Shown here: one piece after another, positions 46,051-56,263 of the stretch
Position numbering within the stretch: position 1 is the first letter of the stretch
Layout: every line of letters starts with the position of its first letter
The notes under the pieces: generated by a model
The model's input: only the letters and a program-made list of their open reading frames with translations
Databases searched by the model: none
What the model was told of the DNA's origin: nothing
DNA from: Desulfobulbaceae bacterium
GTDB taxonomy: Bacteria; Bacteroidota; Ignavibacteria; Kapaibacteriales; UBA2268
NCBI GenBank assembly: GCA_018335795.1
Contig: JAGXRP010000066.1
Span: 1 to 64,000 of the forward strand
DNA length: 64,000 nucleotides
Direction: 5' to 3'
Program-made: the position numbers and the translations under genes

Positions 46051-46155
46051 ATGAAAATCATAATAATTTTTCTTCTTGCAAGTTGCTTTGCGTATGGACA
46101 AACCCTTGAACCACAACAAAAGCAAATCACATTAAATAATAATTGTGTTACTTAA
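46051..46155 (+). CDS. possible 34-aa secreted peptide or truncated gene
   Basis: MKIIIIFLLASCFAYGQTLEPQQKQITLNNNCVT* with ggag RBS; may be a truncated secreted-protein gene. Confidence 0.35.
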   Translation: MKIIIIFLLASCFAYGQTLEPQQKQITLNNNCVT

Positions 46156-46248
46156 TTTTGCGTTTTTAATAATAATGTTTAATTTTGTATAGCAGAGTTG
46201 AGAATTGTTTGCGTTGATATTTTTGAAAATTTGTAAATATATTTATAA

Positions 46249-47184
46249 GTGGTCAATATTATAATAAAATATTTCAATTATCTGGTGATTTGTAGTTGCC
46301 TATGTTGCCAATCACTTTTCTCGAACCCCGACATTAATCAAGATTTCAGGGATTCGAGCCAGTTCAATAGCAAAACTTTATATACAGCGATAGTATTGAC
46401 CGGTGCCTATTATGCAACTTCAATGTATGTTCTAAGCAAGACATGGTTCAAAGACAAAGAACTTGTACCTTTTCACATCAGAAACGACAATAGTGGATAT
46501 ATGCAAGTTGATAAATTTGGACATATGTTTGGAGCATATGTTTATAGTTATGTGGGATACCATGGACTAAAGAAAATGGGACTTACAGACAGTGAAGCAT
46601 TACTTTATGGAGGTACATTGGGTTTTGTAATGCAAACACCAATTGAAATTATGGATGGAATCCATAAAGACCATGGCTTTTCTTGGGGTGATATATTGGC
46701 AAATTCAATTGGCTCCGGGCTGGTACTCGGTCAACAATTAATTTTTGAAGAGCAAATTATAAAATATAAATTTTCTTATTGGCAATCAAAATATTCAAAA
46801 ATGTCTAATGGTTATCTCGGTACAAACACTTTTAATAAGATTTTCAAAGATTATAATGGTCATACATATTGGCTTTCAGTTCCAATATCAAAAATATTTT
46901 CTGAAATAGGTACTCCTGAATGGGTTAATGTGGCTCTGGGATATGGCGCAGGAGGCATGTTTGGTGAACAATATAATATCACCGAATATAATGGAGTAGA
47001 AATTCCTCAAACGGAACGATTTAGAAGGTTTGTAATATCTTTGGACATTGATTGGGCAAAAATACAAACTGACTCTCAATTGTTAAAAACTATCTTGGCA
47101 GGATTAACTTTCATAAAACTACCATTTCCTGCGATAGAATACAACACTATGAATGAATTACGTTTTCATTGGATATTCTATTGA
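46249..47184 (+). CDS. DUF2279-like membrane/periplasmic protein
   Basis: QVDKFGHMFGAYVYSYVGYHGLKKMGLTDSEALLYGGTLGFVMQTPIEIMDGIHKDHGFSWGDILANSIGSGL. Confidence 0.75.
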   Translation: MVNIIIKYFNYLVICSCLCCQSLFSNPDINQDFRDSSQFNSKTLYTAIVLTGAYYATSMYVLSKTWFKDKELVPFHIRNDNSGYMQVDKFGHMFGAYVYSYVGYHGLKKMGLTDSEALLYGGTLGFVMQTPIEIMDGIHKDHGFSWGDILANSIGSGLVLGQQLIFEEQIIKYKFSYWQSKYSKMSNGYLGTNTFNKIFKDYNGHTYWLSVPISKIFSEIGTPEWVNVALGYGAGGMFGEQYNITEYNGVEIPQTERFRRFVISLDIDWAKIQTDSQLLKTILAGLTFIKLPFPAIEYNTMNELRFHWIFY

Positions 47185-47244
47185 TTGTGATATTTTTAAT
47201 CCGAAATAAGTTCGATTAAAAGCTCAATTTATGCTATTAAAAAT

Positions 47245-47273
47245 AATAGACTGCCATTTTGAGGCAGCCTATT
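47245..47273. terminator. bidirectional terminator between convergent genes
   Basis: AATAG-a-CTGCC-attttga-GGCAG-c-CTATT. Confidence 0.65.
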
Positions 47274-47306
47274 AATTAATTAAATCAAATATTATTTATA
47301 CAAAAA

Positions 47307-49385
47307 TTATCTAACTATATGAAAAGGTTTAGTGATAGTATATCCATTAAAGTTTAATGTGCAATAATAAGTTCCTGCGGGCAATTTTGCAGCGGAAAAA
47401 TTAGCTTGCCATAGTCCTTTTTCCGTAAATTGATTACGAACATTCAAAGCTTTTTGTCCCAATGAGTTATATATATCCATCGTAACTAATCCCGAATGGT
47501 CTAATTGATAATTAATATAGCCCTCATCGCTAATTGGATTGGGAGATATAGTCAGTATTCTGAAGCTGTATTTTTCTTCGTGTACACTAACTGCACCGCA
47601 AACTCCTTCGGGTTTTTGAAGATCAGGATTGCCGATTTTCTCGGGATTCATAGCATCATACGAAGCAACAAGAATATGATTGCGAATTGAAGTTCCAACC
47701 ACGTAATTCTGTACAAAGTAAGGATAGTTGAATCTTGGGTCGGATGGATTAGTAAATTTCACCGTAGTATGTTCGATGACCGGTATATTATTCAAACTCG
47801 GAATAATAGTCGGTATCCAAGTACATTTGTTAAACCAAACATCATCAGTTAAATTTTGTGGCGCAGACCATTGGGTTCCGTTTACAGGACGGTAAGAAAT
47901 GAAAATATCGGTTGATAACATTGAATCTACAATTCCTAATCCAACAATTGTAACCGATGGGTCTAAACATACCGGTACATCACGATTGTCAATCCATTTT
48001 GCGATAAGATATTGTCCGTCAGCTGTCATAGATAATTGCACTTCATGTTGGCGAGAATTGTCCATAAAAACATCTTGCTCTATCAAATTATTAGTGTCTT
48101 GAATGACATAAGGAATTCTCCATTTATTTCCGCTAAAGGTCGCAACTTGTCTCATGCCCCATTGCCCGTCTTTTCTAAATGCTTCCACGATATAAGAATT
48201 TGATTCGGCTAAAGAAGTACCATAAATACTGAAAAGTCTATAAATAAAACTATATTCATCTTCTGCAACGACTTTAAATCCATTTGAACCATAAGGATAT
48301 GAACCCGGTAATGTAACACCATTTGTTACACTTCCCCCGGTGAAAGATATAAAATCTTCTAATATAGATTTGGACATTTTGTTGAATTCCGAGTATGTTT
48401 TACCATTATCAACTGATTTGGCTACGCCAACCACACGGTCAGAATTGCCATCAACATTAGGTTGAAAAAAATTGTTTACCGCAGTATAAACATTTCCAAG
48501 CGGGTCAACATCAATTTCAATTTGTCCTTGGTAAGAAGAATTTAATGCTTCGCTTGGTTTAAATTTATCGGACTTGAATTGTTCAGGTATGGACGAACCT
48601 ACATCTGCATTGTCCATGCCTATGTAGCCAACTCCATAAGTACCATATTGCACGAATTGATTTGCAGGAGTTAAAGTACCGACTGTATAAACCCAATTTC
48701 CGTTCTTTGCATCTGAAGCAACGTTATTAGACATAGCCCATTTCTGTTGTGTACCCGGATTATTAGATAAAGGTCCTTCTTCCGGATATTCGAAGAATTT
48801 CCAATCATTTCCTTCAAAAAGTAGATAATTGCCGCCCCTTAATTTAAGAACGGGCTGTCCGTTTTCCCATTCAGGTACAAAATATCGAGAGTTAATTACA
48901 TACATAAAATCAGCAGGGTCATTTGAATTATTAGGATTCAACACCGCAACAGAAGGATTTGTAGGCACTTGCGCCCACTTTCGATAAATTTCGTGTTTCT
49001 GCCAATTTAAACCGCCATCTTGCGAAGTATAGAGATATAAAAATCCTGTAAAATTCGCCGTATCCGAACCTTCAGGCAACCTTGCTCGGCTTGACATGGC
49101 AAATATCAATGTGCCGGATTTTGGTTCGTAAACGAATGGATTTGTCCCGGGCCAATAAGTATTCGAGAATAAATTGAAAGCAATATCAAGTTCCTTATAT
49201 TTTCCCTGCAATAGAGGTGATAAATCCTTAGGATACCCAAAGTATGGCGAGCTTTCGGTAATTGCTGCTTCAATATCATGATTAGGCATAGGTGCCGGCA
49301 ACGATTCAAATTCTGAATTGCCTTGCGAAACAACTATTACCGGTAAAAAAAAGAATACGAAAATTTTGTAAATATAACTTGTCAT
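47307..49385 (-). CDS. secreted sialidase/BNR-like protein with T9SS sorting domain
   Basis: Signal peptide; Asp-box-like SQDGGLNWQKHE and VDNGKTYSEF; C-terminal ISPNPISDEGYINYQL...AGTYYCTLNFNGYTITKPFHIVR. Confidence 0.8.
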   Translation of the reverse strand: MTSYIYKIFVFFFLPVIVVSQGNSEFESLPAPMPNHDIEAAITESSPYFGYPKDLSPLLQGKYKELDIAFNLFSNTYWPGTNPFVYEPKSGTLIFAMSSRARLPEGSDTANFTGFLYLYTSQDGGLNWQKHEIYRKWAQVPTNPSVAVLNPNNSNDPADFMYVINSRYFVPEWENGQPVLKLRGGNYLLFEGNDWKFFEYPEEGPLSNNPGTQQKWAMSNNVASDAKNGNWVYTVGTLTPANQFVQYGTYGVGYIGMDNADVGSSIPEQFKSDKFKPSEALNSSYQGQIEIDVDPLGNVYTAVNNFFQPNVDGNSDRVVGVAKSVDNGKTYSEFNKMSKSILEDFISFTGGSVTNGVTLPGSYPYGSNGFKVVAEDEYSFIYRLFSIYGTSLAESNSYIVEAFRKDGQWGMRQVATFSGNKWRIPYVIQDTNNLIEQDVFMDNSRQHEVQLSMTADGQYLIAKWIDNRDVPVCLDPSVTIVGLGIVDSMLSTDIFISYRPVNGTQWSAPQNLTDDVWFNKCTWIPTIIPSLNNIPVIEHTTVKFTNPSDPRFNYPYFVQNYVVGTSIRNHILVASYDAMNPEKIGNPDLQKPEGVCGAVSVHEEKYSFRILTISPNPISDEGYINYQLDHSGLVTMDIYNSLGQKALNVRNQFTEKGLWQANFSAAKLPAGTYYCTLNFNGYTITKPFHIVR

Positions 49386-49818
49386 AACCTCTCCTTATAA
49401 TTTTAACAAATACATTCTAAAAAATTTACAATCAACTGAAAGTTAAATTAAGTAATTTGTGTTAATCTACAAAACATATTCATCATTTTTCAAAAAAAAA
49501 GTACAAAATATTTGTCATTTGTATATAAATTTCATATTTTACTTCTTGAAAAAGGGAAAATCTACCAAATTGTATTCTGTAAATATTTGTTCATTTTCTG
49601 ACTCAATTCAAATCAAAAAACATTGAATTCTATACCCTAAAAATCCTCATATTTAGTACTTTTCAACTACCTTTAAGGAAATTTACATTTTAGCATAGGA
49701 AAATTTTATCAAAATCGAGTATATAACCCTGAAATATCCGCTTTTAGTGTGCTTTTCTCTTTGCTATTTCAAGTATTTATATATATTTGTAAGTAGCAAT
49801 ATCTTTTTTGAGGAAAAT

Positions 49819-51975
49819 ATGCCCTTTTTCAAATTTTCACTGATTATGGTTGCAATACAATTATTCATACTAAGCGCTTACTCAGCAAACGATACGACTG
49901 ATTCCAAGTATGGTGTTTATGGTGGAATCAATCTAAATTTCCATTCAGCACAATTCACTAATTTACCCGGCATACCTAATTGTTGCCCCAGATTCGAATC
50001 CGGATTTGGGCTTGGATTCAACTTCGGTTTACTTTATGAACATAGGCTTAGTAATGTTCTCAGCTTGGGTGTTAGGTCGGGATTTCATTCCTTAAGCGGT
50101 ACCTTATCAACAGAGGAACCAACAACAGTTATCACACCGACCGGTCCCTTAGACGGCGTCTTTGAGCACACTGTCGAAAGTGCTTTCATGAACTTAGGTT
50201 TTGAACCTTCTCTCATCTATTCACTTACACCAAGATTCAATATCAGCTTAGGATTGAGAGCAGGGCAAAGTTTAACTTATACTTTCAGCCAAGCTGAGAC
50301 AATTATTCAACCTGATGGTGTTGGTACTTTTACGGATGAAGACGGTAACGACACCCGAAAACGAACCAGAAATGAATTTGATGGTGATTTGCCCAATGCA
50401 AACACCTTTCAGTTGGCATTGTTTTCAGGGCTGAGCTACGAGTTTCCTTTGAATTCGGACAACACATTGCGATTAGTCCCTGAATTATTTTATTACCACG
50501 GATTGTCCAATTTGGTAAAAGATACCGATTGGAAAGTCAATAGTTTGAGATTAACAGTCGCAATCAAATATGCTCCACTTACTAAGCCAGTCAAAACTGA
50601 TGTGTTCAAAAAGGAATTCAGAATTGATTCAGTCAGAATTGAATCCGATTTGATTACTGAAGTTACTTATAAACGTGGAATAGAAAACCTTGAAAATCAC
50701 ACAGGTGAAACTGATGTTGAAATCATCCATACGGCAATCATTTCACGGGTTGATACGCTCATGATACCCAAAACTTATGCATTAGACGGCGCTATCGAAG
50801 CTGTAGGTGTTGACTTAGCCGGAAATGAAATTCCCAATCCTATATTCAAAATCGAAGAATTCATTTCAAATAGACTTGACCCCCTCCTTAACTACGTCTT
50901 CTTCGAAGATAATTCGCATACTCTGCCCCTTCGATACAAGTCAATTAGCAAAGAAGAGGCGAGACAATTTGATTTGACCAACCTTTTCAGAGACTCCACC
51001 CTTCAAATCTATCATAATATACTGAATATTGTTGGTGAAAGATTGAACATGTATCCGACCGCTAAAGTTGTATTAATCGGTTGTAACTCAGATTTAGGAG
51101 CAGAAAGCAAAAACCTTGATTTATCACGTAAACGTGCCGAAACTGTAAGAGATTATCTTGTTAATGTGTGGAATATTAACCCTGACCGATTCAAAATTGA
51201 GGCTAAAAATTTATCTGATAAACCATCAATACCAAAGACAGAGCCTGACAAAATATCAGAAAATCGAAGAGTAGAAATTTATAGCGATGATTTAAGGATA
51301 TTAGAACCAATTTTTATCGAAAAAATTGACCGCACATCAAATCCGCCAATTGTCAGATTCAAACTTTCGGGACAATCTGATGCCGGGTTGAAATCCTGGG
51401 TGTTGAAAGCCTATCAAAACAGCGACGATGAGAATATTTTCACCAAATCCGGCGATAGGAATTTGGTCAAAAGCATTGATTGGGAATTAGCACAGTTCCA
51501 AAAGCTCATCCCCAAATCACCGGAACCACTGATATATTCATTAAGTTTAGTTGATAACCAAGGCAACGTTAAATTTATAGACAATCAGACGAAAGAAATC
51601 GAAGTAATGACTGTGCAGCACAAACGTACCGAACAAATCGGTGATTATGAAATCGAGCAATTCAGCTTAATTTTGTTCGATTTTGACAAACACGTCATTG
51701 CTGATAACGACAAAAAAATTATAGAATTCATCCGTAGCAGACTGAAAAATGAATCCGAATTGGAAATTATGGGCTATACTGACAGAACCGGAATCGCCGA
51801 CCACAACAAAAAGCTTTCCGAACGACGTGCCGAAGCGACAAGAATTGCACTGCAACGAGCGGATACCAAAGTAGTTGGCTTCGGCAGCGATGAATTACTA
51901 CATAACAATGAATTACCCGAAGGACGTTTCTATTGTAGAACCGTAAACATAATAGTGAAAACAAAAGTAAAATAA
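49819..51975 (+). CDS. OmpA-family outer-membrane protein with two OmpA-like domains
   Basis: Signal peptide MPFFKFSLIMVAIQLFILSAYS; barrel region; KVVLIGCNSDLGAESKNLDLSRKRAETVRDYLV...ENRRVEIY and LEIMGYTDRTGIADHNKKLSERRAEATRIAL. Start corrected to ATG 49819. Confidence 0.8.
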   Translation: MPFFKFSLIMVAIQLFILSAYSANDTTDSKYGVYGGINLNFHSAQFTNLPGIPNCCPRFESGFGLGFNFGLLYEHRLSNVLSLGVRSGFHSLSGTLSTEEPTTVITPTGPLDGVFEHTVESAFMNLGFEPSLIYSLTPRFNISLGLRAGQSLTYTFSQAETIIQPDGVGTFTDEDGNDTRKRTRNEFDGDLPNANTFQLALFSGLSYEFPLNSDNTLRLVPELFYYHGLSNLVKDTDWKVNSLRLTVAIKYAPLTKPVKTDVFKKEFRIDSVRIESDLITEVTYKRGIENLENHTGETDVEIIHTAIISRVDTLMIPKTYALDGAIEAVGVDLAGNEIPNPIFKIEEFISNRLDPLLNYVFFEDNSHTLPLRYKSISKEEARQFDLTNLFRDSTLQIYHNILNIVGERLNMYPTAKVVLIGCNSDLGAESKNLDLSRKRAETVRDYLVNVWNINPDRFKIEAKNLSDKPSIPKTEPDKISENRRVEIYSDDLRILEPIFIEKIDRTSNPPIVRFKLSGQSDAGLKSWVLKAYQNSDDENIFTKSGDRNLVKSIDWELAQFQKLIPKSPEPLIYSLSLVDNQGNVKFIDNQTKEIEVMTVQHKRTEQIGDYEIEQFSLILFDFDKHVIADNDKKIIEFIRSRLKNESELEIMGYTDRTGIADHNKKLSERRAEATRIALQRADTKVVGFGSDELLHNNELPEGRFYCRTVNIIVKTKVK

Positions 51976-52017
51976 TTTGTCTGATGGTTGCACTACTTAA
52001 GTGCTACCCATCTTAAT

Positions 52018-55000
52018 ATGGAGAAAAAAATGAAAAACCACATCAATAAAGAAAGCTTTTTCACCATAGCGCTACTTTTTATAGTATTGAGCGTAAATCA
52101 TGCAAACGGGCAAAGATTAATATTTTATGATATAGATATTACTGCTTTCCCAACTGTCAAAGCTAAGTTTTTTGCATTTGATGAGAATTGGGATATGATA
52201 AGACCTACTATTCCTGAACTGACTATCATTGAAAATGGCTCTGTACGTAATATCACCGGCTTATCTTGTCCACCTCCAAGCAAACCTCAAGACATTTCAT
52301 CCGTCTTAGTAATTGATGTCAGTGGCTCGATGAAGGGGGATAGATTACAAAATGCAAAATCGGCAGCAGGAGTTTGGACAAATGGAATACCTAATACAAG
52401 TGAATGCGCAATAGTAGCATTTTCATCCGAAAATTATTTAGTTCAAGATTTTACAAATGACAAATTAATACTTAATGAGAAAATACAATCTCTAAATGCT
52501 AATGGTGGAACCAATTATGAGGCTGCATTAATAAGTGAAGCCGCCGGTGGATTATTAATAAGTGGGAAAGGCAAAAATAAACCCGTTATTATTATGTTGA
52601 CTGATGGACAAACTGAAAGACCCAACATAGACTTAATTGTTGAAACCGCAAACCAACAAAACTGTGAGATTTATATAGTCACTCTTGGGATGGAATGTCC
52701 ACAGGTTTTAAAAGAAATTTCAGATAGAACAGGAGGTGTTTGGTATGAAAATATTTTAACTCAAGAAGAAGCGGAGTATGTTTACAGAAAGATATTAGGT
52801 ATTGTCCAAGGTGAAAAACCTTGTGAGATTGAATGGGAAAGCAAAGTACAATGTGAATTAGAAAATGTAAGTGTTGACCTACAGTTTAAAAATAAAATAT
52901 CTAAAAACAGCTACCAATTGCCAATTACTTCATTAGCTAAATTGGTTTTCGAGCCTGATTATATATACTTCCCCAATTCGGAAATTGGAGTAAAACGAGA
53001 CACCACGATTACCATAACAGCCATCAATGCAGATATGGAGGTGCTTTCTATATCTTCATCAAATCCTGCTTTTGAAATTATACCAAACTCGTTTAAAATC
53101 AAGCAGAACGAAAGTATTGATTTGACAGTTAGTTATTTACCAAATGAAAAAGGATATTTATTTTCAAAATTTGAAATTAATACTGACTTGTGTTTTAGTA
53201 CATTTTTTGCGAGTGGAGGTTTAAAAATTGGGCAACCTGAAATTAATACTTTAAAATTATTACATCCTAACGGGGGAGAAGAATTTATAGTTGGAAGTGA
53301 TACAATCATTACTTGGGAGGGTGTTACTCCTTCGGATACCTGCGTTTTGGAATATAGTATTGATTCGGGTAATTCTTGGAATTTGTTAACAGAACAGGCT
53401 TTCGGACTTAAATTTGATTGGCGAAATATTCCAGAACCTCCAAGTATAGATTGCCTAGTAAGAATTTATCAACCTATTCAAAAGGAAATATTAGGTAGTT
53501 TACCAATTATTGAATGGCAAAAAATATTTGGGGGTAGCAATTCAGATTTCGGAAATCACATAATTCAGACAAATGATGGAGGTTATATATTAGCAGGTTC
53601 CACAGAATCGGATGATTTCGGAATTCCATTTAATAAAGGGCGTAGTGATATAATTCTAATCAAAATCGATAAATTTGGAGAAACGCAATGGCTCAAGATT
53701 TTTGGTGGAAGTCATAATGATGGCGTAACAAAAATACTTCAAACTAGTGATATGGGTTATATTTTAACCGGCTACTCTCAATCAAATGATGGTGATATTT
53801 TAAATCATTTGGGCAATATGGATGTTTGGATTTTGAAATTGAATGCCGCCGGTGATATCGACTGGAGCCGGACTTATGGGGGCTCTAATTCCGAAATAGC
53901 AAATTCAATTCTCGAAACTTCAGATTTTGGATATATCGTAAGCGGTAGTACAGAGTCGGGCAATGGCGATATTACTAATAATAATGGAAAAACTGATGCA
54001 TGGGTCTTCAAACTTGACCCTATTGGAAATATAGAATGGCAGAGCACTTTTGGTGGTAGCTTAAACGATAATTTCTCATCATTGATTGAAACTTCCGACG
54101 GAGCATATATTGCTGTGGGTAATACAGAATCAAATGATTTCGACCTTACAGCCAATAAGGGTATGAACGACATCTGGGTAGTTAAAATAGCCCCGCCGGG
54201 ATTGATTTTATGGGAAAAAACATTTGGAGGAAGCAGGAATGACTTCGGTAAATCAATTATTGAATCACGAGATGGAATGTATTACATTGCCGGTACAGTT
54301 GAATCTGCGGATGGCGATATATCGGCAAGTAAAGGTAATCAGGATATTTGGCTTTTTAAAATAGACCCCACCGGAAACATAATATTTTGGGAAAAGAATT
54401 TTGGTGGAACTCAAAACGATATGGCTGCTCATATGATTCTAACCGAAGATGAGTATCTTGTAGTTGCTGCTTCGACAGGTTCTAACGATGGTGATATTAC
54501 AGAAAATAAAGGAATAATTCAAGGTGTTTTAGACTATTGGATTCTTAAAGTTGACTTAGACGGTGGATTGAATTGGCAGAAGACTTTTGGTGGACAATTC
54601 GAAGATAAAGCCGAATCAATTCAACAGACTAACGATAAGGGCTTCATACTTGCGGGCATGTCTCAATCAAATAACGGTGATGTAGCCGGACATAGAGGGG
54701 AGGAAGATATTTGGGTGATTAAATTATATCCGGATGAATTAATTTTCCAACAAGATACTTCAGATGCTTTATTTTCAATTGTTAAGCCAAATGGAATTGC
54801 AATAGATATTGATATGCTCCAAGTATTGGTAGGTTCTACTAAGGACTCAGTAGTGAATGAATTTGTGAGTAACGTTGGTTCTTGGAAATTCCGAGTTGAT
54901 TCCATTTATATTCAAGGAGCGGATGCCTCCGCATTTTCGCTCGTTTCGGGCTTCCCTGTTTATACAATTGAACAAAATGATAGCTATTTTGCCGAATTTC

Positions 55001-56109
55001 GATTCGTTCCCAAAAGAGTAGGTATTCATAGAGCTGAAATCGTTATCGTAACACAAGCTGAGATAATTATTCAAAACATAATCGGTGAAGGAGTAGAGCC
55101 AAAACTTCAAATCGTCAATTCATTAATTGATTTCGGAACAATTTATGTGGGGGAAATGGTTGACTCTTTGCAAGCTGTTACAGTCAAGAATATTGGAAAT
55201 GCACCACTCGAAATATTAGATACGAAGCATAATTATCCGAATGATGTAGATTTCACAACACTTGCCGGTGGTGGAAATTTCATACTCCAACCCGGTCAAG
55301 AAGCACTGATGGATTTTAGATTTACTGCAAATTCTCGCGGCAGAACAAGCGGAACACTGGAGTTTCTATACAATGGAGTAGGTAGCCCGGCTGTAGTGCA
55401 GCTTTTCGGCGAGGGAATTATAGATGCCGATTCCTCGGCAATCAGTCTCAAAGCATTAGATGCCGAAGGATACGCTGCAGATGCAGTTAAAGTCTATATT
55501 GTAGTAACTGACAGCTACTTAATGCAAATTTCCCGTACGGAGAGTTTCAGCTTAGAACTAAATTTTAATCCAAGTATGCTCTATCCGCTTGATTTCATCA
55601 TGGATTACATTGACGAACGCAATGCAAAAGTCAAAATTGAAGATTTATCAGCAGATGTTGAAAAAGGCGATACTCTTGCAACGGTCTGGTTCAGAGCAGG
55701 ACTTGGGAATGCCGAAATAAGCAAACTTGAATTGACAAACATCGAAGCAATTGGTGGCAACACAACTATTTCTCACGAAGACGGCACATTCAAACTTCTT
55801 GGCATCTGCTACGAAGGCGGCACCCGTCTATTCAATGCAAACAGCAAAGCCGGAATTGAAAGTGTGAATCCCAATCCGGCGGATAACTCAATTCAAATTA
55901 ATGTTTCATTTTCGGAAGCAGGTCAAACCGAAATTTTGCTCTATAACATAAAAGGCGAAATAGTCCGAACTATCTATAATGCCGACATTAGAAACGAGAA
56001 GTCAATCAGCTTGGATACCGATATATCGGATTTAGCAACCGGAAGCTACACATTGATTTTCAAATCGCCTACAATTATGCAAAAGACTCAGTTTTTGATC
56101 ATAAAATGA
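52018..56109 (+). CDS. vWA-domain secreted protein with seven tandem repeats, abnormal-spindle/choice-of-anchor-like region and T9SS sorting domain
   Basis: VLVIDVSGSMKGDRLQNAKSAA (MIDAS DxSxS); seven GGS-type repeats; C-terminal ESVNPNPADNSIQINVSFSEAGQTEILLYNIKGE...TQFLIIK. Confidence 0.8.
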   Translation: MEKKMKNHINKESFFTIALLFIVLSVNHANGQRLIFYDIDITAFPTVKAKFFAFDENWDMIRPTIPELTIIENGSVRNITGLSCPPPSKPQDISSVLVIDVSGSMKGDRLQNAKSAAGVWTNGIPNTSECAIVAFSSENYLVQDFTNDKLILNEKIQSLNANGGTNYEAALISEAAGGLLISGKGKNKPVIIMLTDGQTERPNIDLIVETANQQNCEIYIVTLGMECPQVLKEISDRTGGVWYENILTQEEAEYVYRKILGIVQGEKPCEIEWESKVQCELENVSVDLQFKNKISKNSYQLPITSLAKLVFEPDYIYFPNSEIGVKRDTTITITAINADMEVLSISSSNPAFEIIPNSFKIKQNESIDLTVSYLPNEKGYLFSKFEINTDLCFSTFFASGGLKIGQPEINTLKLLHPNGGEEFIVGSDTIITWEGVTPSDTCVLEYSIDSGNSWNLLTEQAFGLKFDWRNIPEPPSIDCLVRIYQPIQKEILGSLPIIEWQKIFGGSNSDFGNHIIQTNDGGYILAGSTESDDFGIPFNKGRSDIILIKIDKFGETQWLKIFGGSHNDGVTKILQTSDMGYILTGYSQSNDGDILNHLGNMDVWILKLNAAGDIDWSRTYGGSNSEIANSILETSDFGYIVSGSTESGNGDITNNNGKTDAWVFKLDPIGNIEWQSTFGGSLNDNFSSLIETSDGAYIAVGNTESNDFDLTANKGMNDIWVVKIAPPGLILWEKTFGGSRNDFGKSIIESRDGMYYIAGTVESADGDISASKGNQDIWLFKIDPTGNIIFWEKNFGGTQNDMAAHMILTEDEYLVVAASTGSNDGDITENKGIIQGVLDYWILKVDLDGGLNWQKTFGGQFEDKAESIQQTNDKGFILAGMSQSNNGDVAGHRGEEDIWVIKLYPDELIFQQDTSDALFSIVKPNGIAIDIDMLQVLVGSTKDSVVNEFVSNVGSWKFRVDSIYIQGADASAFSLVSGFPVYTIEQNDSYFAEFRFVPKRVGIHRAEIVIVTQAEIIIQNIIGEGVEPKLQIVNSLIDFGTIYVGEMVDSLQAVTVKNIGNAPLEILDTKHNYPNDVDFTTLAGGGNFILQPGQEALMDFRFTANSRGRTSGTLEFLYNGVGSPAVVQLFGEGIIDADSSAISLKALDAEGYAADAVKVYIVVTDSYLMQISRTESFSLELNFNPSMLYPLDFIMDYIDERNAKVKIEDLSADVEKGDTLATVWFRAGLGNAEISKLELTNIEAIGGNTTISHEDGTFKLLGICYEGGTRLFNANSKAGIESVNPNPADNSIQINVSFSEAGQTEILLYNIKGEIVRTIYNADIRNEKSISLDTDISDLATGSYTLIFKSPTIMQKTQFLIIK

Positions 56110-56263
56110 GATTTGAATTTGCTTCAACAGTTGATATTATCCACAACGCTATTTTAATCAAGAGAAAAGTTTTTTTATTTAAAATAAATGCTTGGCTCGA
56201 AAAATTAATTTTTTATTACCAAACATTCTGTTTATATTTGCCTAATCATTCTGAGATAAAAAT

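Noticed and set aside
53510-54740. Repeat region considered as non-coding repeat
   Set aside because: It is in frame within a 1373-aa ORF and explained by protein-level repeats.
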